DNA from: Gymnothorax reevesii
Lineage: Eukaryota; Chordata; Actinopteri; Anguilliformes; Muraenidae
Length of the DNA: 64,000 nucleotides
NCBI GenBank assembly: GCA_029721435.1
Contig: CM056582.1
Location: 38,460,611 to 38,524,610, forward strand
Direction of reading: 5' to 3'
The position numbers were made by a program, and so were the translations under genes. Positions 23,001 to 38,000 of this stretch are shown here, piece after piece. Positions within the stretch are counted from its first letter, which is position 1; every line of letters begins with the position of its first letter. The notes beneath the pieces were generated by a model. The model made no database searches. It saw only the letters and a program-made list of their open reading frames with translations, and was not told where the DNA came from.

Positions 23001-26000
23001 TTGATCATTACCAATTGAGATGTGTACTCACTTTTGTTGCCACCCATTTCGGAAATAATGACTATTTGTTCAGTTATTTGGACAGTGCAGTAAATCTGCA
23101 CAGCTACACATATTGTACAATGACTACTCTAGAATATACTCAAGTTTAATTTCTATAACATTGTCCCTTGAAAAGATATAATCAATTAATTGTCGAAATA
23201 TGAGGGATGTACTCACTTATGTGAGATACTGTATTAATTGGCGTGATTATTCTGCTTCTATAAACCTTTCTTCAATTTAAAATGTGCTTTTGATTTTATA
23301 TAGAGTTCTGATTCTTATTGAATGGAAAATTAATTAAGCCGTTGGAAAAGCTGAACAAGATGTAGCCTTTTATTTAGCGATTTTTTTAAGAGGCTATTGG
23401 CCATGCAGCAATTGGCGCGAAACTTCAGAGAGTTGGCGGATTACAAAATTAAATCTCATATTGGTCCAGCTGCTAGGCAAATAACAAAACTGCTTCTCTT
23501 ATCAGATAACTGACGTCTTTCCCAATAGCCATTTCCCTTTTTTTATGTCCCGCCCAAATAAATCCCATAATCTTTACCAATATGTGTAAATATAATATTG
23601 ATGCAATTTTGCAATAAATAAACTACTAAAATCTCACACAGTATTTTTCTTATGGCGCCAATGTATTCTTATGGCAATGTTTAAGTAGGCATCATCGTCA
23701 ATTTATGTCGAATAAATATATGATTATGATGTGTCGTAACGTTGCGTCTTAGGTAGGTCTTCCTAAATAAGTGCTTTCATACAACTTTATGTCAAAAAAT
23801 CCAAACTATCCCTTTAAACTATACAATATCCCACTGTCATGAATAATTTTAATTTTAAGAAGCTTTAAAATTATTTCCAGCATCTTTGACCTCACGTTGT
23901 CACATAACCTTGAGTTCCCACATTTTTGACACTACAGTGACACTTTTGAAATATTTTTTCCAGCAAACTTTCCTCTTTCGTATGGTACCTCTATTCCGTA
24001 GATTATACTGACCTTTTTTGAGTAAGAAGTCGCAATATTTAAGAAACGCATTAGCTAAAATATCTGGTGGACTAAATGATGCAGCCATTAAAGATTGTAT
24101 CAGCGATTCTGAGCCAAAACATAATTTGTCATGTACAGGAGATTTTTCCTCACAAACTGTTAGCAGCTCCTCTCATGAGTGGGCGGGGAAAAACTCGTCT
24201 CTGTAGGCCACCTACAGCCAGGTAGACACTGATAAAGATACACAAACTCGTAGAGACCTAACCGCGTCCCCAAACATCAACAAAAGTGTTCCAACGAATC
24301 GGAGGGCAGGGGTGGGTCTTCTGCGCCAGTTCCGTGCTCATGCACGACAAGTGGGTGGGACTGAGCAACAAAAGAAACCAGCAATGGCAATACCAAAGCG
24401 GCAGAGTGAAGCATGGTGGAAGCTAAACCGAAAAAGAGACGCTCGAATGAGTGCATGTCGAGGAAAAAGGAGCGTGATCGCAGCTATGCAAAGTCCCGAA
24501 TAAGCACAGGGAAAGCATACCAAGGTTGGAGAGAATTTTGGGAGTTGAATGGTTTTAATTAGGCCTAAGTTCAAAATATCGATTCGCCGATACTGAATCG
24601 ATTCTCCATTCAATGCGCGAATATCAACTTGTACGTCCAAATATCGATTTAAAAAAAAAAATAGAACTAAAATGTTTTGCATGCCAAATTATGTTATTGT
24701 ATTGCAAAATTTACAGTGTGGAACTGTTTTAATATATATCAGTATATTTTCTATATATCTTTTATTTCTTTTACTGTGGTGAACTTAAACCCCACAAGTC
24801 GCGTCACAGAATCCAGGTGACGAGTGCCAGAGCAAAACATGCAACATGACAGCAGAGCCAGAGACTAGGAAAGCCGTTTTAAAAATGCCAGATAGTCTCA
24901 AATCAGATATCTGGCAGCATTTTGGATTTAGAAACAGTCTGGAGACAAAGGTGCTTGACAAAAGCAAAGCCATTTGCAAGCTTTGCCAACTTGAAGTTAA
25001 GAACTGTGGGAATGCCACAAATCTCTGCAGTCACATATTAAGACATCACCCAAATGTGACGAACGAGCCTTCCGGGCCACAACAACGGAAACTCAAGTCT
25101 TCAAGTACCCACCAACTCGAAACGGGCAAAGAACATAACCGAGGCAATCGCAACTTTTGTGTGCAAAGATATGCGTCCCTTCTCCGTTGTTGAGAATGAA
25201 GGGTTTATACGGTTGATGAAGGTGACAGAACCACACTACGTGATGGTGTCTCGGAAACACTTGTCTGAAACGGTTATCCCGAACATGCACGCATCCGTGA
25301 AAGAAACCATAAAGGGAAAGCTGCAGTCGGCGGAAAGGGTTGGTATTACCAGCGACACATGGACATCAGTGGCTATGGTGTCTTTCTTGACTATAACAGC
25401 TCACTATATAGATGACGATTGGAACCTCGTCTCTCATGTGCTACAAACCACCGAAGTTGAAATTGACCATCGCTCTGCCAGTCTGGCAGCAATGTTGAGG
25501 ACAGCCATACAGGAGTGGGGGCTGACAAGCAAGGATGCCACGTTGGTGACTGACAACACGGCAAATATGGTGCACGCGGTTGAGTTAATGGGGCTAAAGC
25601 ATGTAGGCTGCTTCGCTCACATTATCAACCTTGCATCGCAAGCCGGTCTCAAACTCCCACATGTTGCACGCCTGCTTGGGAGAGTGAGGCAGATCGCAAA
25701 GTACTTTCACCATAGTACGACAGCCACCCACATCCTCAAAGAAAAGCAGCAGCTGCACACAAGCTCACTATTGACGTAGTGACCCGGGGAACAGTGCACC
25801 TGGATATGCTAGAACGTTTTCTGGAACAGCAACCTGCAATCTTTGCCGCTCGGCTCACACCCGAAGTCCACAGAAATGAAAAAGAACTGTGCACCCTGAA
25901 AGAGGAAGACATATAACAGATGCAGGAGATGTGTGCAGAGCTCTGAAGCCAATGAAGATAGCCACTCAGGTCATGTCTTCTCACATGACCTGAGCTTTTC

Positions 26001-29000
26001 TTCTGACATGATTACAGCTCAAAATAAGACAAATCGAAATCATATCAAATCGTAATAATCGATGCTTAATCTTGAGCATCGAAATCGAATCGATTCTTCA
26101 AATTTGAACCGATTCCCAGCCCTAGTTTTAATTCTGATGCCCAGGTTGCCTTGTTTCTACTTGAGGTGAGTAGAAATGGTGCTAACTCGGTTGGATGTGA
26201 ATTGTGAATTGTCATACCAAGCAAAATTTAGGAAAGCATGTGTATTGTTTTTGTAAGGCTCTTGCATAGATTGTGCTCGTCAGAATGAATCAAACAGTAG
26301 AGAGATTGACATTTCCTCTTTGGAGCGAGTTAGCAACCGTTGCTAACTCTCGGTTGGCAAGCTAGTGAGCTAATTCTGTTTGATCAAACCAGAGTTTGTA
26401 TTCGCGTAGTAACAATTTTTATCTTGTTTATTCTCAAAATTGAAATTTGTCGATGAATGTATAACCGCGCAATAGGTTTTGCTAAAAGTGGTGATCTGTA
26501 ACGTACCGATCAGGAACCAATCGCGAGAACCAGGAAGCTTGTTTTATTGGTAAAGGGGGAGAACCCCCGCAGGGCAGAAAGCAACAGTACAGAGTCCACA
26601 ATCCAAAAGTCAAAATCCGTTGGGCAAAAATAGTATCAAAAACCAGGGCAGCAATCACAGTAATTGTAGTCGGACAGAAATGGGTCTGGTACACAGCAAT
26701 AGTTCTATCAGAGAAGCAAGCCAGAATCCACAGAACGTAATCCGAATCGTTACCAGGGCAGCAAACAGATCTCGTAGTCGGGCAGAAAAATGGTCAAAAC
26801 ACACAAATGCAACAAAAATCCAAAATCACAAAGGCAAAAATCGAAGGTCAGGCAATCCAGTCAGAAAGATAAATCACTAAGAATCAAGGCGAGAACAAAC
26901 GTGGCAGAGGAAGAACGATCTGACACTGGAAGTGCTAGAAAAGACATCTTAAATACACATCTGGGGTGAACACATGACCAGGGAGAAACAGGTGCGATCA
27001 ATGATACAATAATTAGGAGCGACACATGAGGAATAATCTAATTACATGAATCTGGCCAAAGCCAAAAAGCAGACAGGGATCACAAGACAAACCTATGTAC
27101 AAAACAACAGCTCCGGTTAAGGAGTACTAAAGTGTATAGTTTAAAGAAAAGGAAAGCATAAAGTATAAGTGGAGATCCACAGAAAACAGCAGCAGAGATA
27201 ATTAGGAATAGGCAAGGAGGCGGAGACTAGAATTGGGCGACGGCTGAGAGATTGTTAGTCAATTAGTATGTGCAGCTATACAATCCCGAGTGCATGTTAG
27301 TAAGTTAGTAAAATATACAATGTTAATATGTGTTAATTATCGAAAACAACAAACTGTTAGTATGGATTAGTAGATGGTAAAAGAGAGAGGAAGGAAGCAC
27401 ACGAGATAATGAAGGAAGATTGAAAACCCAGAAACCAATAAATCACCCGAATGAGTGGCACACAAGACTAGTGACCATGAGCAATGCATGGAAATGAAAA
27501 CATGGCATGATAACAATGGACTAAAGTATGAAAAAATAATAAAACAAGAAAATCTAAACTACCAGAAACACAATACATGATCCTAAGAATAGTCAGACAT
27601 TGCGGAGGTCACATGGTATAAGCGGGATAATCAACTCGAAGGTGAGCATTCCACGGCTCTTCGCGGAGGCAACCACCCGACGCGAACTCCGCGTCGTGCA
27701 TTAAAACCGTGGAATGCACACCTTCTCGTTAATTATCCCTTACTTATAATTTTCTGCAAGCTCTGGCTTCCTGACTGTGTACCAAGTAGTGCAGTGCAGT
27801 CACGTTGGTTGTATTTACGGAAGTAGGGGGGGTCGTGGGAGAGAAAAGAAATCAGAAGTGAAGGTATCAATGCGCTGTCGAAGCGCGCAGAAGGTGTTAC
27901 TACGTCTGTCATTATAGTACACACTTCCAACAGCATAGAAAAAGCCACTTTTGGATTTGCGTCCCCGAACCCGAACTCATGTCACTGGTCATATAAACCT
28001 ATGTAAACAGGAAAAACGTGGAAGACTTTGGTCGCATCTAACTACAGCCCCGAAAAATACCATTGACCACAATGAGTCTAGCTACAAATGCTAACAGGAG
28101 TGGCAGCCCGTCTGGCTGACTGGGTGATCGCTCAAAGCTCGGAGAGGTACGTATCATCTCGTCTCCTTTCATAGAAAAACATATTTCATTATGAAAATAC
28201 GGTGGACTGTTCCTTTAATTTTCTAACTAAAATAATCACGAAACTGTAAATACCTGAAAAAGTCCTGACCTCCCAGCCCATACATTTCACATAAATTACT
28301 AAAGCTGTTAAGTTCCCCTTTTTTAACAATTGTACATGCAGCAGTAACACCATAATAAGTCCATTGTTTGTATCTATGATCTTGTGATGCCAGTATGAAT
28401 TCAGGGTCATATGCTGGCCATCTTAGTAATTTTATCTTATTTTGGAGTTCAAATGTTTTAACCACTTCTCTCCACACCCCCAGTGAACAGTTCACCCATT
28501 GGCTCTCTGTAAGTAATATTTTTTTATCCATTCCTGCGCACCCCAGCAGAGATTGTATCGGTGCATCTGTTAGAGATAATTCCATGGTTTTCCATTTGGC
28601 TACATATGATGGGTTACACCAGCACACAAGTGATCTCAGCTGGGCAGCTAAATAATAATCCCTTACAGATGGGAGGGCCCTGCCACCCATCTCCTCCGGA
28701 AGCTTAACTGTAGAAAGTTTAACCCTTGGTCTCTGTTTATTCCATATAAATCGAGAGATATGTTCATCCCATTCTCTAAATTGTTGCAGAGGAATATCTA
28801 TTGGTAATGATAAAAAGAGATATAATAACCTTGGGAGGATATTCATTTTTATTGACCTAATTCTGCCCCCGAAGTCAAGAGGCAGCAAGCCCCACCCATC
28901 GAGGTCTTCGTATATCTTTTTGGTAATACGACTATAATTACAATTGAATTATTGTGATATATCTTTGGGTAGATTCACTCCAAGATATTTAATATAGGGA

Positions 29001-32000
29001 GAGTTCCCCTTAAAATTGTACTTTGCGCTGAGTTCTGCTGTAGGAGTGTAGTTAAATGTCAGAACCTGTGTTTTATATACATTCAGAATGTACCCTGAAT
29101 ATTCCCCATATGTTTCTAGAATTTTCATTAATAGCGGCAGGCCTAAATTAGGATCTTTTATTGTATTCATTATGTCGTCCGCGTACAGACTTATCTTATA
29201 CTCTTCTCCTCCCACAAAAATACCATTTAGTCCTGTCTCCTGACGTATTGCTTGGGCCAGAGGTTCAATGAATAAATTAAATAGGTAAGGGCTGAGAGGG
29301 CAGCCCTGTCTGCAGCCACGTTGTAAAGTTATAGAGTCAGACAAACTTCCATTAACCTTAATCCTTGCAGTAGGGGAGGAGTAAAGTGCCTGAATACAAT
29401 GTATAAAATCCTTGCTGAAGCCAAATTTCTCCATCACTAGATATAAAAATACCCATCCTACAGAATCAAAAGCTTTTTCAGCATCTAAACTGAGAATAAT
29501 GGCATTGGTTTGGTCTTTACTAATCCGTTCAATGATATGTAGGGCTCTTCTTATATTGTCTTGTGTTTGTCTATTTTTTATGAATCCCGTTTGGTCCTCG
29601 TCTATTAGCAGTGGCATTACCGATTCCATTCTTTTTGTTAGAATTGTGGCATATAATTTGTAGTCTAAGACACTAACAGGTCTATATCCTTTGCAGTCCA
29701 CTATGTCTTTACCCTCTTTGGGGATCACTGATATAAAGGCCTCTTTCCAGGAGGGAGGGAGAGAGCCTCCTTTAAAAATATAGTTAAAACTGGGCTCTAA
29801 TAATGGAAGCAGGTGATCTTTCATTGACTTATACCATTCAGGGGAAAACCATCCGAGCCAGGTGATTTGTTGGTGTTTAAACTTGAAATAGCTGTGCTTA
29901 TTTCCTCCTTTGTTATTGGTGAGGTGAGTTTGTCATTGGTTTCTTTGCCTAGCATGGGGAGATCTAAAAGCCTCAGAAATTCAATAACTGTGTGTTTATC
30001 CGTCTGTTTTGATTGGGAATATAAGAATTTGTGATATCTTTCAAATGCTTTTTGTATACCATCTAAAGTGTGTGTAATTTTATTTGTGATAGGGTTGATA
30101 CAACTTTTTACAGAGAGGATGAGGAAAAAGGCGAGGAGCATCCTGTCAGATTTCTCTCATCCTCTATTCAGCCAATTTGAGCCTTTAAACTCCAGGAGGC
30201 GCTACAGAGGCCCTCTGGCAACTAAAAATATATTTAAGAAATCCTTTATCCCTAGTGCTATTAGTATTCTTAACTCTGCAAAGTGACTGATGGGATGCGG
30301 ACCACAGCCATGACATGAACTGCTCTTAATAAGTAATGGTTAATGTTTATGATGCATCTAATTTTACCTGTATACATTTTATTGTATTTTCTTTGTATTT
30401 TCTTTTCCTTTTATTTTATTTTATTATTATTATTACTATTACTGCATCCGGTGAGCCAAAGACAAATTTCCACCCCTCCAGTGGACAATAAAGATTTATT
30501 CTATTCTATTCTATCAATACGGATGAACTTAGGATGTTCAGTTTCAACTTTTCATTGTCTGGCCCATTACTGCTTTAGGTTGTGTAATGTGTACTGCTTT
30601 AAATGTAAACCCTACTAGCTGCATGACGTTCACAAATCATGCAGCTGACAACAGAAAAATGAGTTCTGACAGCGATGCCTGACTAATTTTGTGTTCTTTG
30701 TATGATATGAAAAAGTACACAGTTTTGTAATTAATTGTCCTCATTAGTTAGGTTATTATGCATTATTATGCCTTCCAAGATGTAGCAGAGAGATTATTTA
30801 GGCCTAATGAAATAAAAGTACCTCAAAATAAATACAGCAAAAATACTTAACCCCTTTCTGCAGATGTAGTCGCTTACGTCTATAGAACTGCAAATTTAAG
30901 CACTTAGTTACAGTACTCGACCACGAGATGGCATCCCTAGATCAGCTTTTGAATAAACACTAGCAGGCAGAGCTGAAACGCGATTTAGAGTATGGAGAAG
31001 TTCCCTCCTATCCCTCTTTTTCAGGAGTTGCATGAATTAAACTCCTCAGCTAAGCCTGATGTGCAAACTGGTCAATATCCTTCCCCATAGTATCGATCAA
31101 GTAGTTTCAAAAAATCAACACTTGCGACAGAAAGAGAACTTAGTACTCTGTAGCAACTGCTTTAGCTACAGTGAGCCAACAGTATTCCAGTTAGTGTTAA
31201 AAAAAAAACAAAAAAAAACGTTTCGTGAAGCAAAAAATCCGACATAAAGGGACGTGTGCTAGTTCTCAATCATTTTCCCTTATTGACGTGTTTTCCAATT
31301 ATAGTAATAATCCATTGGCAATTGAAGACAGCTTCTCACACCATTCGTTCTAACAGCGATCGCGTAAATTAAGTATAAAAAACGAATTCACTTATAGTAG
31401 CCTAGGCCTATGCTTTACGAAGGACAAACTAAATTGCTCTTCACGATCGTTTAAATTCCTCGTTTTAAAATGGAAAATTTCCCATGCAGAAAGACTTCAT
31501 TTCCACGTGATAATCTCTGAAATTTGCGTTGATTGAACAATGACTGATCTGCGTTCCAATTAAATATCGCTTTTCATCGGTACAGCCTGGGTTGATTTAA
31601 AAGTAGGACTCGGCAATTAAATATAAAAAGCGTGAGACTCAAGCCATATGTGTGGGAGCTAAAAAGTATGCGATTTTGAATACCGCTGATTTAAATGTAG
31701 CAAATACGCACGCAGATGAATGTCCTAAACATGGAGAACTAGCAGCACCTGATACAGTAGTGTGGATCACTCTCAGAGTGAATCTATTGTTTATTCTTAA
31801 AATGATTGAGAACAGGTCAGGACAAATAATTGTTTTAAGGGGATTTTCTCTGCTTCCCCCCTGGCACCGCCACTGAACCTCTTTTCTTTCACCTTTAGTG
31901 GCGGGTGGTGGACAGAGAACAAGGGGGGACGAAAGACATGTCTTTAAACTGCTTATTAGTCTTGATCTATTTTCAGTCAATATCCCTGGAGAAGACACTT

Positions 32001-35000
32001 TAACTCTCTACTCACAGGTGCAGCTACTTCTCTTCGCTAAGACAAGAAATCAAACGCATCAGCTGAACGCAAAACAGAGCATATTTCAGTCTTTTTCAAT
32101 TATACAATCGCTCTGGTTTAACAAGGTGCTTAGGATGTGACAATATTTTCTTCACAGTGGTTTTCTCTTGAAGAGTTGCCTATTAAGGCGCGTGAACAGC
32201 GACGTAGGTGTTGCAGGAGGCGCTGAAGTGCTCTGAGGGCTGTTATGGCCCCAATTTGTTATTACATATATGACAGCAAGGGATGACTGACAAAATTTTA
32301 AAACTTAAACAGATTTAACTAAACAAACACCATGAACTAATCTACTATCTACTCTACTGACCAAGATTGATATATACAACCAAAAAAATATTTACAGTCC
32401 CTTTGGTTGGGTTGCTTAGTGATGTTCCCGGTGAGGAAAATGCTCCAACACAGGCAAAAATCCACAAAAAGCTACACAGGTCTTGAAAAGAGTGACAGGT
32501 CTGGTCAAATGTATCCTTCTGCTTGCAATTTCTCCTACTACTCCACTCCCTCAATTTTCCTCCTTATATACCTCCTTTTGCAGACCCCTCCCACATTTAG
32601 ACCTCTTTTTTTTAAATTCACTGGGACTTGTCCCAGACATGCCCAAACCTAGCTTCAGTCTGGGCTGAACATAAGAAAGGTCAATACTGCCATCTAGTGG
32701 CTACTATACGCATTACACCTCCATTTCCAAAAGGGAAAAATTTTGACTCATAAAGGCAAAATTTTTCTTTTCAATACAAAAATGGTTAAGTAGACACTTA
32801 TGTATATATATACATAGAATACAACATGCGAATGAACACGTGTGATATATACACATATTCAAACACGGGATAAGCAATCAGCAATTACAGTACATTGTCA
32901 GTACCCTTTACATCCTTAATTTCCAAGTCAAACTCCTGTAAAATCAAACTCCAATTCAACAATCTCCGATTCTTGTTTTTCATCTTACTCAAAAACATTA
33001 ACGGATTGTGGTCAGTGTTCAGAATCATTGGCTTTTGCCCTGTACAAACAAAAACCTCAAAGTGTGGTAAAGATAGAACCAGAGCCAACAGCTCCTTCTC
33101 TATTGTGGAATAGTTCTTTTGGTGGCGATTGAACTTCCTGGAGAAGTATGCCACGGGATGCTCAATGTCATCAGAGTCACTTCTCTGTAGGAGCACAGAT
33201 CCACAAGCTTGGTCGCGAGTGTCGACCGCGATGGAGAAATGTTTCTTGAAGTCAGGAGATTTGAGCACGGGGAGGTGACACAGCAGAGACTTCAGGCGAT
33301 CGAAGGCTCTCTGGCATGCATCATCCCAAGTGAACTTTACGCCTTTCTTCAGTTGGTTGGTGAAACTGAGAGCAATCTCAGCAAAGTTCTTGCAGAACTT
33401 GCGGTAGAACCCGATCATTCCAAGGAAGCGGCGCAAAGTTTTTTGTGGTCAGGAACTGGAAAGTCCATGATGGCTTGAACTTTAGAATTCATGGGTGCCA
33501 CCTTACCCTGGCCTATGACGTAGCCAAGATAGGTGACAGTAGCACAACCAAAGTCACTCTTGTTCATGTTAACAGTCAGGTTAGCCTGGGTCTGGTACTG
33601 GAACAACGTCTCTACATCTTTTAAATGTCCTTCCCAGGAGTCACTCCATGCCATCAGGTCGTCGATGTACGCACCCGTGTGTGGCAATCCGGCGATTGTA
33701 GACTGCATCATCCTTTGGAACGTGGCTGGGGCATTTTTCATGCCAAAGGGTAGGACTTCATACTGATACAACCCAGATGGTGTGGCAAAAGCAGAGATGC
33801 TCTTGGCCCTCTCAGTTAAAAGAACACACCAGTAACCCTTCAATAAATCAATCTTGGTCAGAAACTTTGCTTGCCCTACTCTATCAAGACAATCATCAAT
33901 CCTAGGTATTGGAAACACATCAGTTCTAGTTACAGCATTGACTTGTACAGAATCTCGTGCTTCCATCAGGTTTTGGAGCTAGCACACAGGGTGAACTCCA
34001 ATTTGAGTTGGAGGGTCTGATAATATGTTAATATGATAATGTTCTAACATGTACTCAACCTCTTTCTCAGCAATCTTTCTCTTTTCAGGATTCATCCGGT
34101 ACGGATGCTGTTTTATTGGTTTGGCATCACTAACATCTACATCATGAGAACCTTTAGAAACTCTCTTTGGAACTTCAGGAAATAGCTCTTCATATTTCTT
34201 GATCAACCTCTCAAACTGATCTTTCTGTGAGGGTTCTAAGTGCTGGAGTTTTACATCAAGATTGTGCAACACTTCAGAATTTGACAATTTACATGAAAGA
34301 ACTTCAGCTTTAATTCTAGGTTCATCATCTTGAAACTCCCCCTCATCTTCATACGTCTCGACCATAGGAGAATCTGAAGTGACTGCTGCAACCCGAGCAT
34401 TTCTGTCATGATAAGGCTTCAGCATGTTAATGTGACACAACTGTTTTGGCTTTCTCCTATCTGGAGTCTTCACAATGTAATTGAGATCATTGAGTTTTGT
34501 TCGAATTTCATACAGACAATGAAATCTAGCCTGCAATGGATTGGACTGCAAGGGAAACAACACAAGAACCTTGTCTCCTGGTTTAAACTCACGGCTTCTA
34601 GCCTTATGATCATACCAAGTTTTCATTTTCCCCTGACTTGATTTCAAGTTCTCTTTGGCTAGGTCACAAGCTGCACGCAATCTTTCCTTGAACTTGCTAA
34701 CATAGTCTAACAGACTGATATGCAGTTCTTTTTCTTGCCATTGTTCACTCAACATTAGCAAAGTTCCGCTCATTTCATGGCCCAACACTAGCTCAAACGG
34801 ACTGAATCTAGTAGACTCCTGCACTGCTTCTCTAGCTGCAAACAACAGCAAATGAACACCTTCATCCCAGTCTTTCTCATAGTCATAACAATAAGTCCTC
34901 ATCATTGTCTTGAGAGTGGAATGAAACCGCTCTAAGGCACCCTGACTCTCTGGATGATCGGCACTAGAAAGAACCTGCTTCGCACCTATTTCATACACAA

Positions 35001-38000
35001 CCTGCTGAAACAATTCAGAAGTGAAATTGAACCCTTGGTCTGACTGAATTTCCCTGGGAAGGCCAAACAACGTGAAGAACTTTATCAAAGCCTTCGAGAT
35101 TGCAGTTGCCTTGATGTTACGTAGAGGTATGGCTTCAGGGAATCTGGTAGATGCACACATGATTGTCAACAAGTACTGATTTCCAGATCTAGTTTTGGGT
35201 AATGGACTAACACAATCAACAATGACCTTAGAGAAGGGCTCCCCAAATGCTGGGATAGGAGGCAATGGAGCTACAGGTGGGTCTAACTGGTGTTTTCCAA
35301 CTACCTGACAAGTGTGACAGGTTTTGCAAAAGTTGGAAACGTCTTTCGGAAGCCCGGGCCAGAAGAAGTGTTTCATGATCTGATCAACAGTCTTGTTAAC
35401 ACCTAGATGACCTTCTAAAGGTAAACTATGAGCCATTGTTAAGATCTCATTTCTGTAGACCTTCAGAATAACATTTTCCTAACCACTGCCCAATCTGCAT
35501 TAGCAGGGATATCAGGAGGGCGCCACTTCCGCATCAACACACCATTCTTGAGATAATACCCGACTGGAACTGCGCCTATTTCTTTCTCAGGAAGGGCTCT
35601 CCTCTTTAGTCCACAAATTTCAGGATCATTAGTTTGCTCCTCAATCAACTCCTGGACAGCACCACATCATCTTCTTCTTTAGCCTTCTTGGCCATAGCAC
35701 GAGTCACTGTACAGGAAGGATGCAGAGATGGGTCTTCATCGCCATCTTCAGTGCTCGGCTGTGAAGTAAGATGAACAGGGGGAACTACATTACCCCCAGC
35801 AAGGTCATTGCCTAGCAACAGAGAAACACCCTTGATAGGTAGACTTGACATAAGTCCCACCTTTACCTGTCCCGTAACTAAATCTGACTTCAAGAATACA
35901 GAGCGCAGGGGTACAGATACAGTCCTCCCTTCAATACCTTGTACAAGTATGAAATCCCCAGAAGCGGTCTCATCACGAAACTCCAAGAAGTCCATCAACA
36001 AAAGTGACTGAGAAGCTCCGGTATCCCTTAGGATATATATGGGGACAGGAGGAGAATTCTCATTAAGAGCCACAAATCCCTCTGACACAAATGGAAGAAA
36101 TTCCTCCCTCACAAAGTCAGCAGTATCAGGCTTTTTAGCCCCACATGAAGCAGGCAATTTTGCAGATCGATCATCTACTACAGGGGTTTCTAACCTTGTC
36201 TTCACAAAGGCATTTGGTTTGGTATCCTTTTCTTTTTCTTTCTTAGCTTTAAGGAACCAACAGTTAGTTGAAACATGACCAGATTTCTTGCAATAACTGC
36301 AAACTAGACCACTTTTGTCACAGTCAGCTTTCACACTTTGATCAGACCTGTTACTGAATTTCTGAGCACCATCACCAGATTTGTCTTTGGGTGGGGAATC
36401 TTGGGTATCACCGTTACCTTTTTTTCTGAAATTGGAACCATCTATTGTTACTGCTAGACTGAAATTTAGACTTATGTGTGAGAACATATTCATCTGCAAA
36501 TTTGGCAGCTGATTGCAAATTCAGTGCTTGCTTCTCATTAAGGTAGGTCTTTATATCATCCTTAACACAGTTCTTGAATTCTTCAACTAACACCATCTCT
36601 TTTAGTGAGTTGAAATCATCCTTGACCGCCATAGAAGTACGCCAGCGCTCAAAGCAAATCTTCTTCTCGTTGGCAAATTCCACATAAGTCTGATTGTCAG
36701 ATTTCTTCAGACCTCTGAATTTCTGTCGGTAAGCCTCATGAACCAACTCATAAGCTCTCAAAATAACCTTTTTGACAACCTCATAATCAGAGGAATCATC
36801 TGCAGACAAAGCCGAATAGGCTTGTTGAGCTTTACCCTTGAGGACAGTTTGCAACAACAGAGGCCAGTGTTCCTTTGGCTATTGGCAACTCTTTGCTACC
36901 ATTTCAAAACAGTGGAAATAGTTGTCAACATCCTTTTCTGCAAGTGGAGGCACCAGTTTTACTTCCTGGCTAGCCCGAAATTTATTTTCAGTTGCTATTT
37001 TTATTTTTAGCTGCTTCATTTGGAGTCTTGCTTCTCTGTCTAACTTCTCTAATTCAAAATCTCTCTGTCTTGCAAATTTTTCTGACTCAAACTGTCTTTG
37101 TTTTTCTTTTTCTTCCCTTTCTTTCTCTCTTTCTTCCCTCTCAAATTCTCTTTGCTTTTCTCTTTCCTCCCTTTCTTTCTCTTTCTTCCCTTTCAATCTC
37201 TAGTTTTAATTTAAGTTCAATTTCTACATTTGGATTTTCCAATGGAAACTGTTTCAGATTTCCTGGTGCAAACACATTTTCATCAATGTAATATTCAACA
37301 ATCTCTCGAGCCAGTCTTGCTTTTCGCATGGCTGGTTTTACCTCTGTCATGCCTAAATGTCTGCATATTTCTTGCAGTTCTGTCTTTTTAAAAGACTTCA
37401 AAACCTTTACGGTTGGTGATGGCAAGAAATCATCCATTGCTGTTGATCTGTCAATATATATATACAAAACCCAAAACCAGTGAAGTTGGCCCGTTATGTA
37501 AATCGTAGATAAAAACAGAATACGATGATTTGCAAATCCTTTTCAACATATTCAATTGAATACACTACAAAGACAAGATGTTTAATGTCCAAACTGAGAA
37601 ACTTTTTTTTTTTTGTAAATAATCATTAACTTAGAATTTAAAGGCAGCAACACATTGCAAAAAAGTTGGCACAGGGGCCTTTTTACCACTGTGTTACATC
37701 GCCTTTCCTGTCAACGACACTCAGTAAACGTTTGGGAACTGAGGAGACCAATTTTTGAGGCTTTTCAGGTGGAACTCTTTCCCATTCTTGCTTGATCTAC
37801 AGCTTAAGTTGTTCAACAGTCCGGGGTCTCCGTTATCGTTTTTTACGCTTCATAATGCGCCACACATTTTCAATGGGAGACAGGTCAGGACTACAGGCAG
37901 GCCAGTCTAGTTCCCGCACTCTTTTACTACGGAGCCATGCTGTTGTAACACGTGCAGAATGTGGCTTGGCATTGTCTTGCTGGAATAAGCAGGGGTGTTT

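Noticed and set aside
24018..24206. Small frame as a host exon
   Set aside because: Composition is protein-like, but no family, splice partner or conservation can be shown. Kept only as a remark.
33979..35436. 485-codon integrase-like frame as a domesticated host gene
   Set aside because: It lies between two LTRs of a decayed element, has frame changes at both ends, no own promoter, and equal decay around it.
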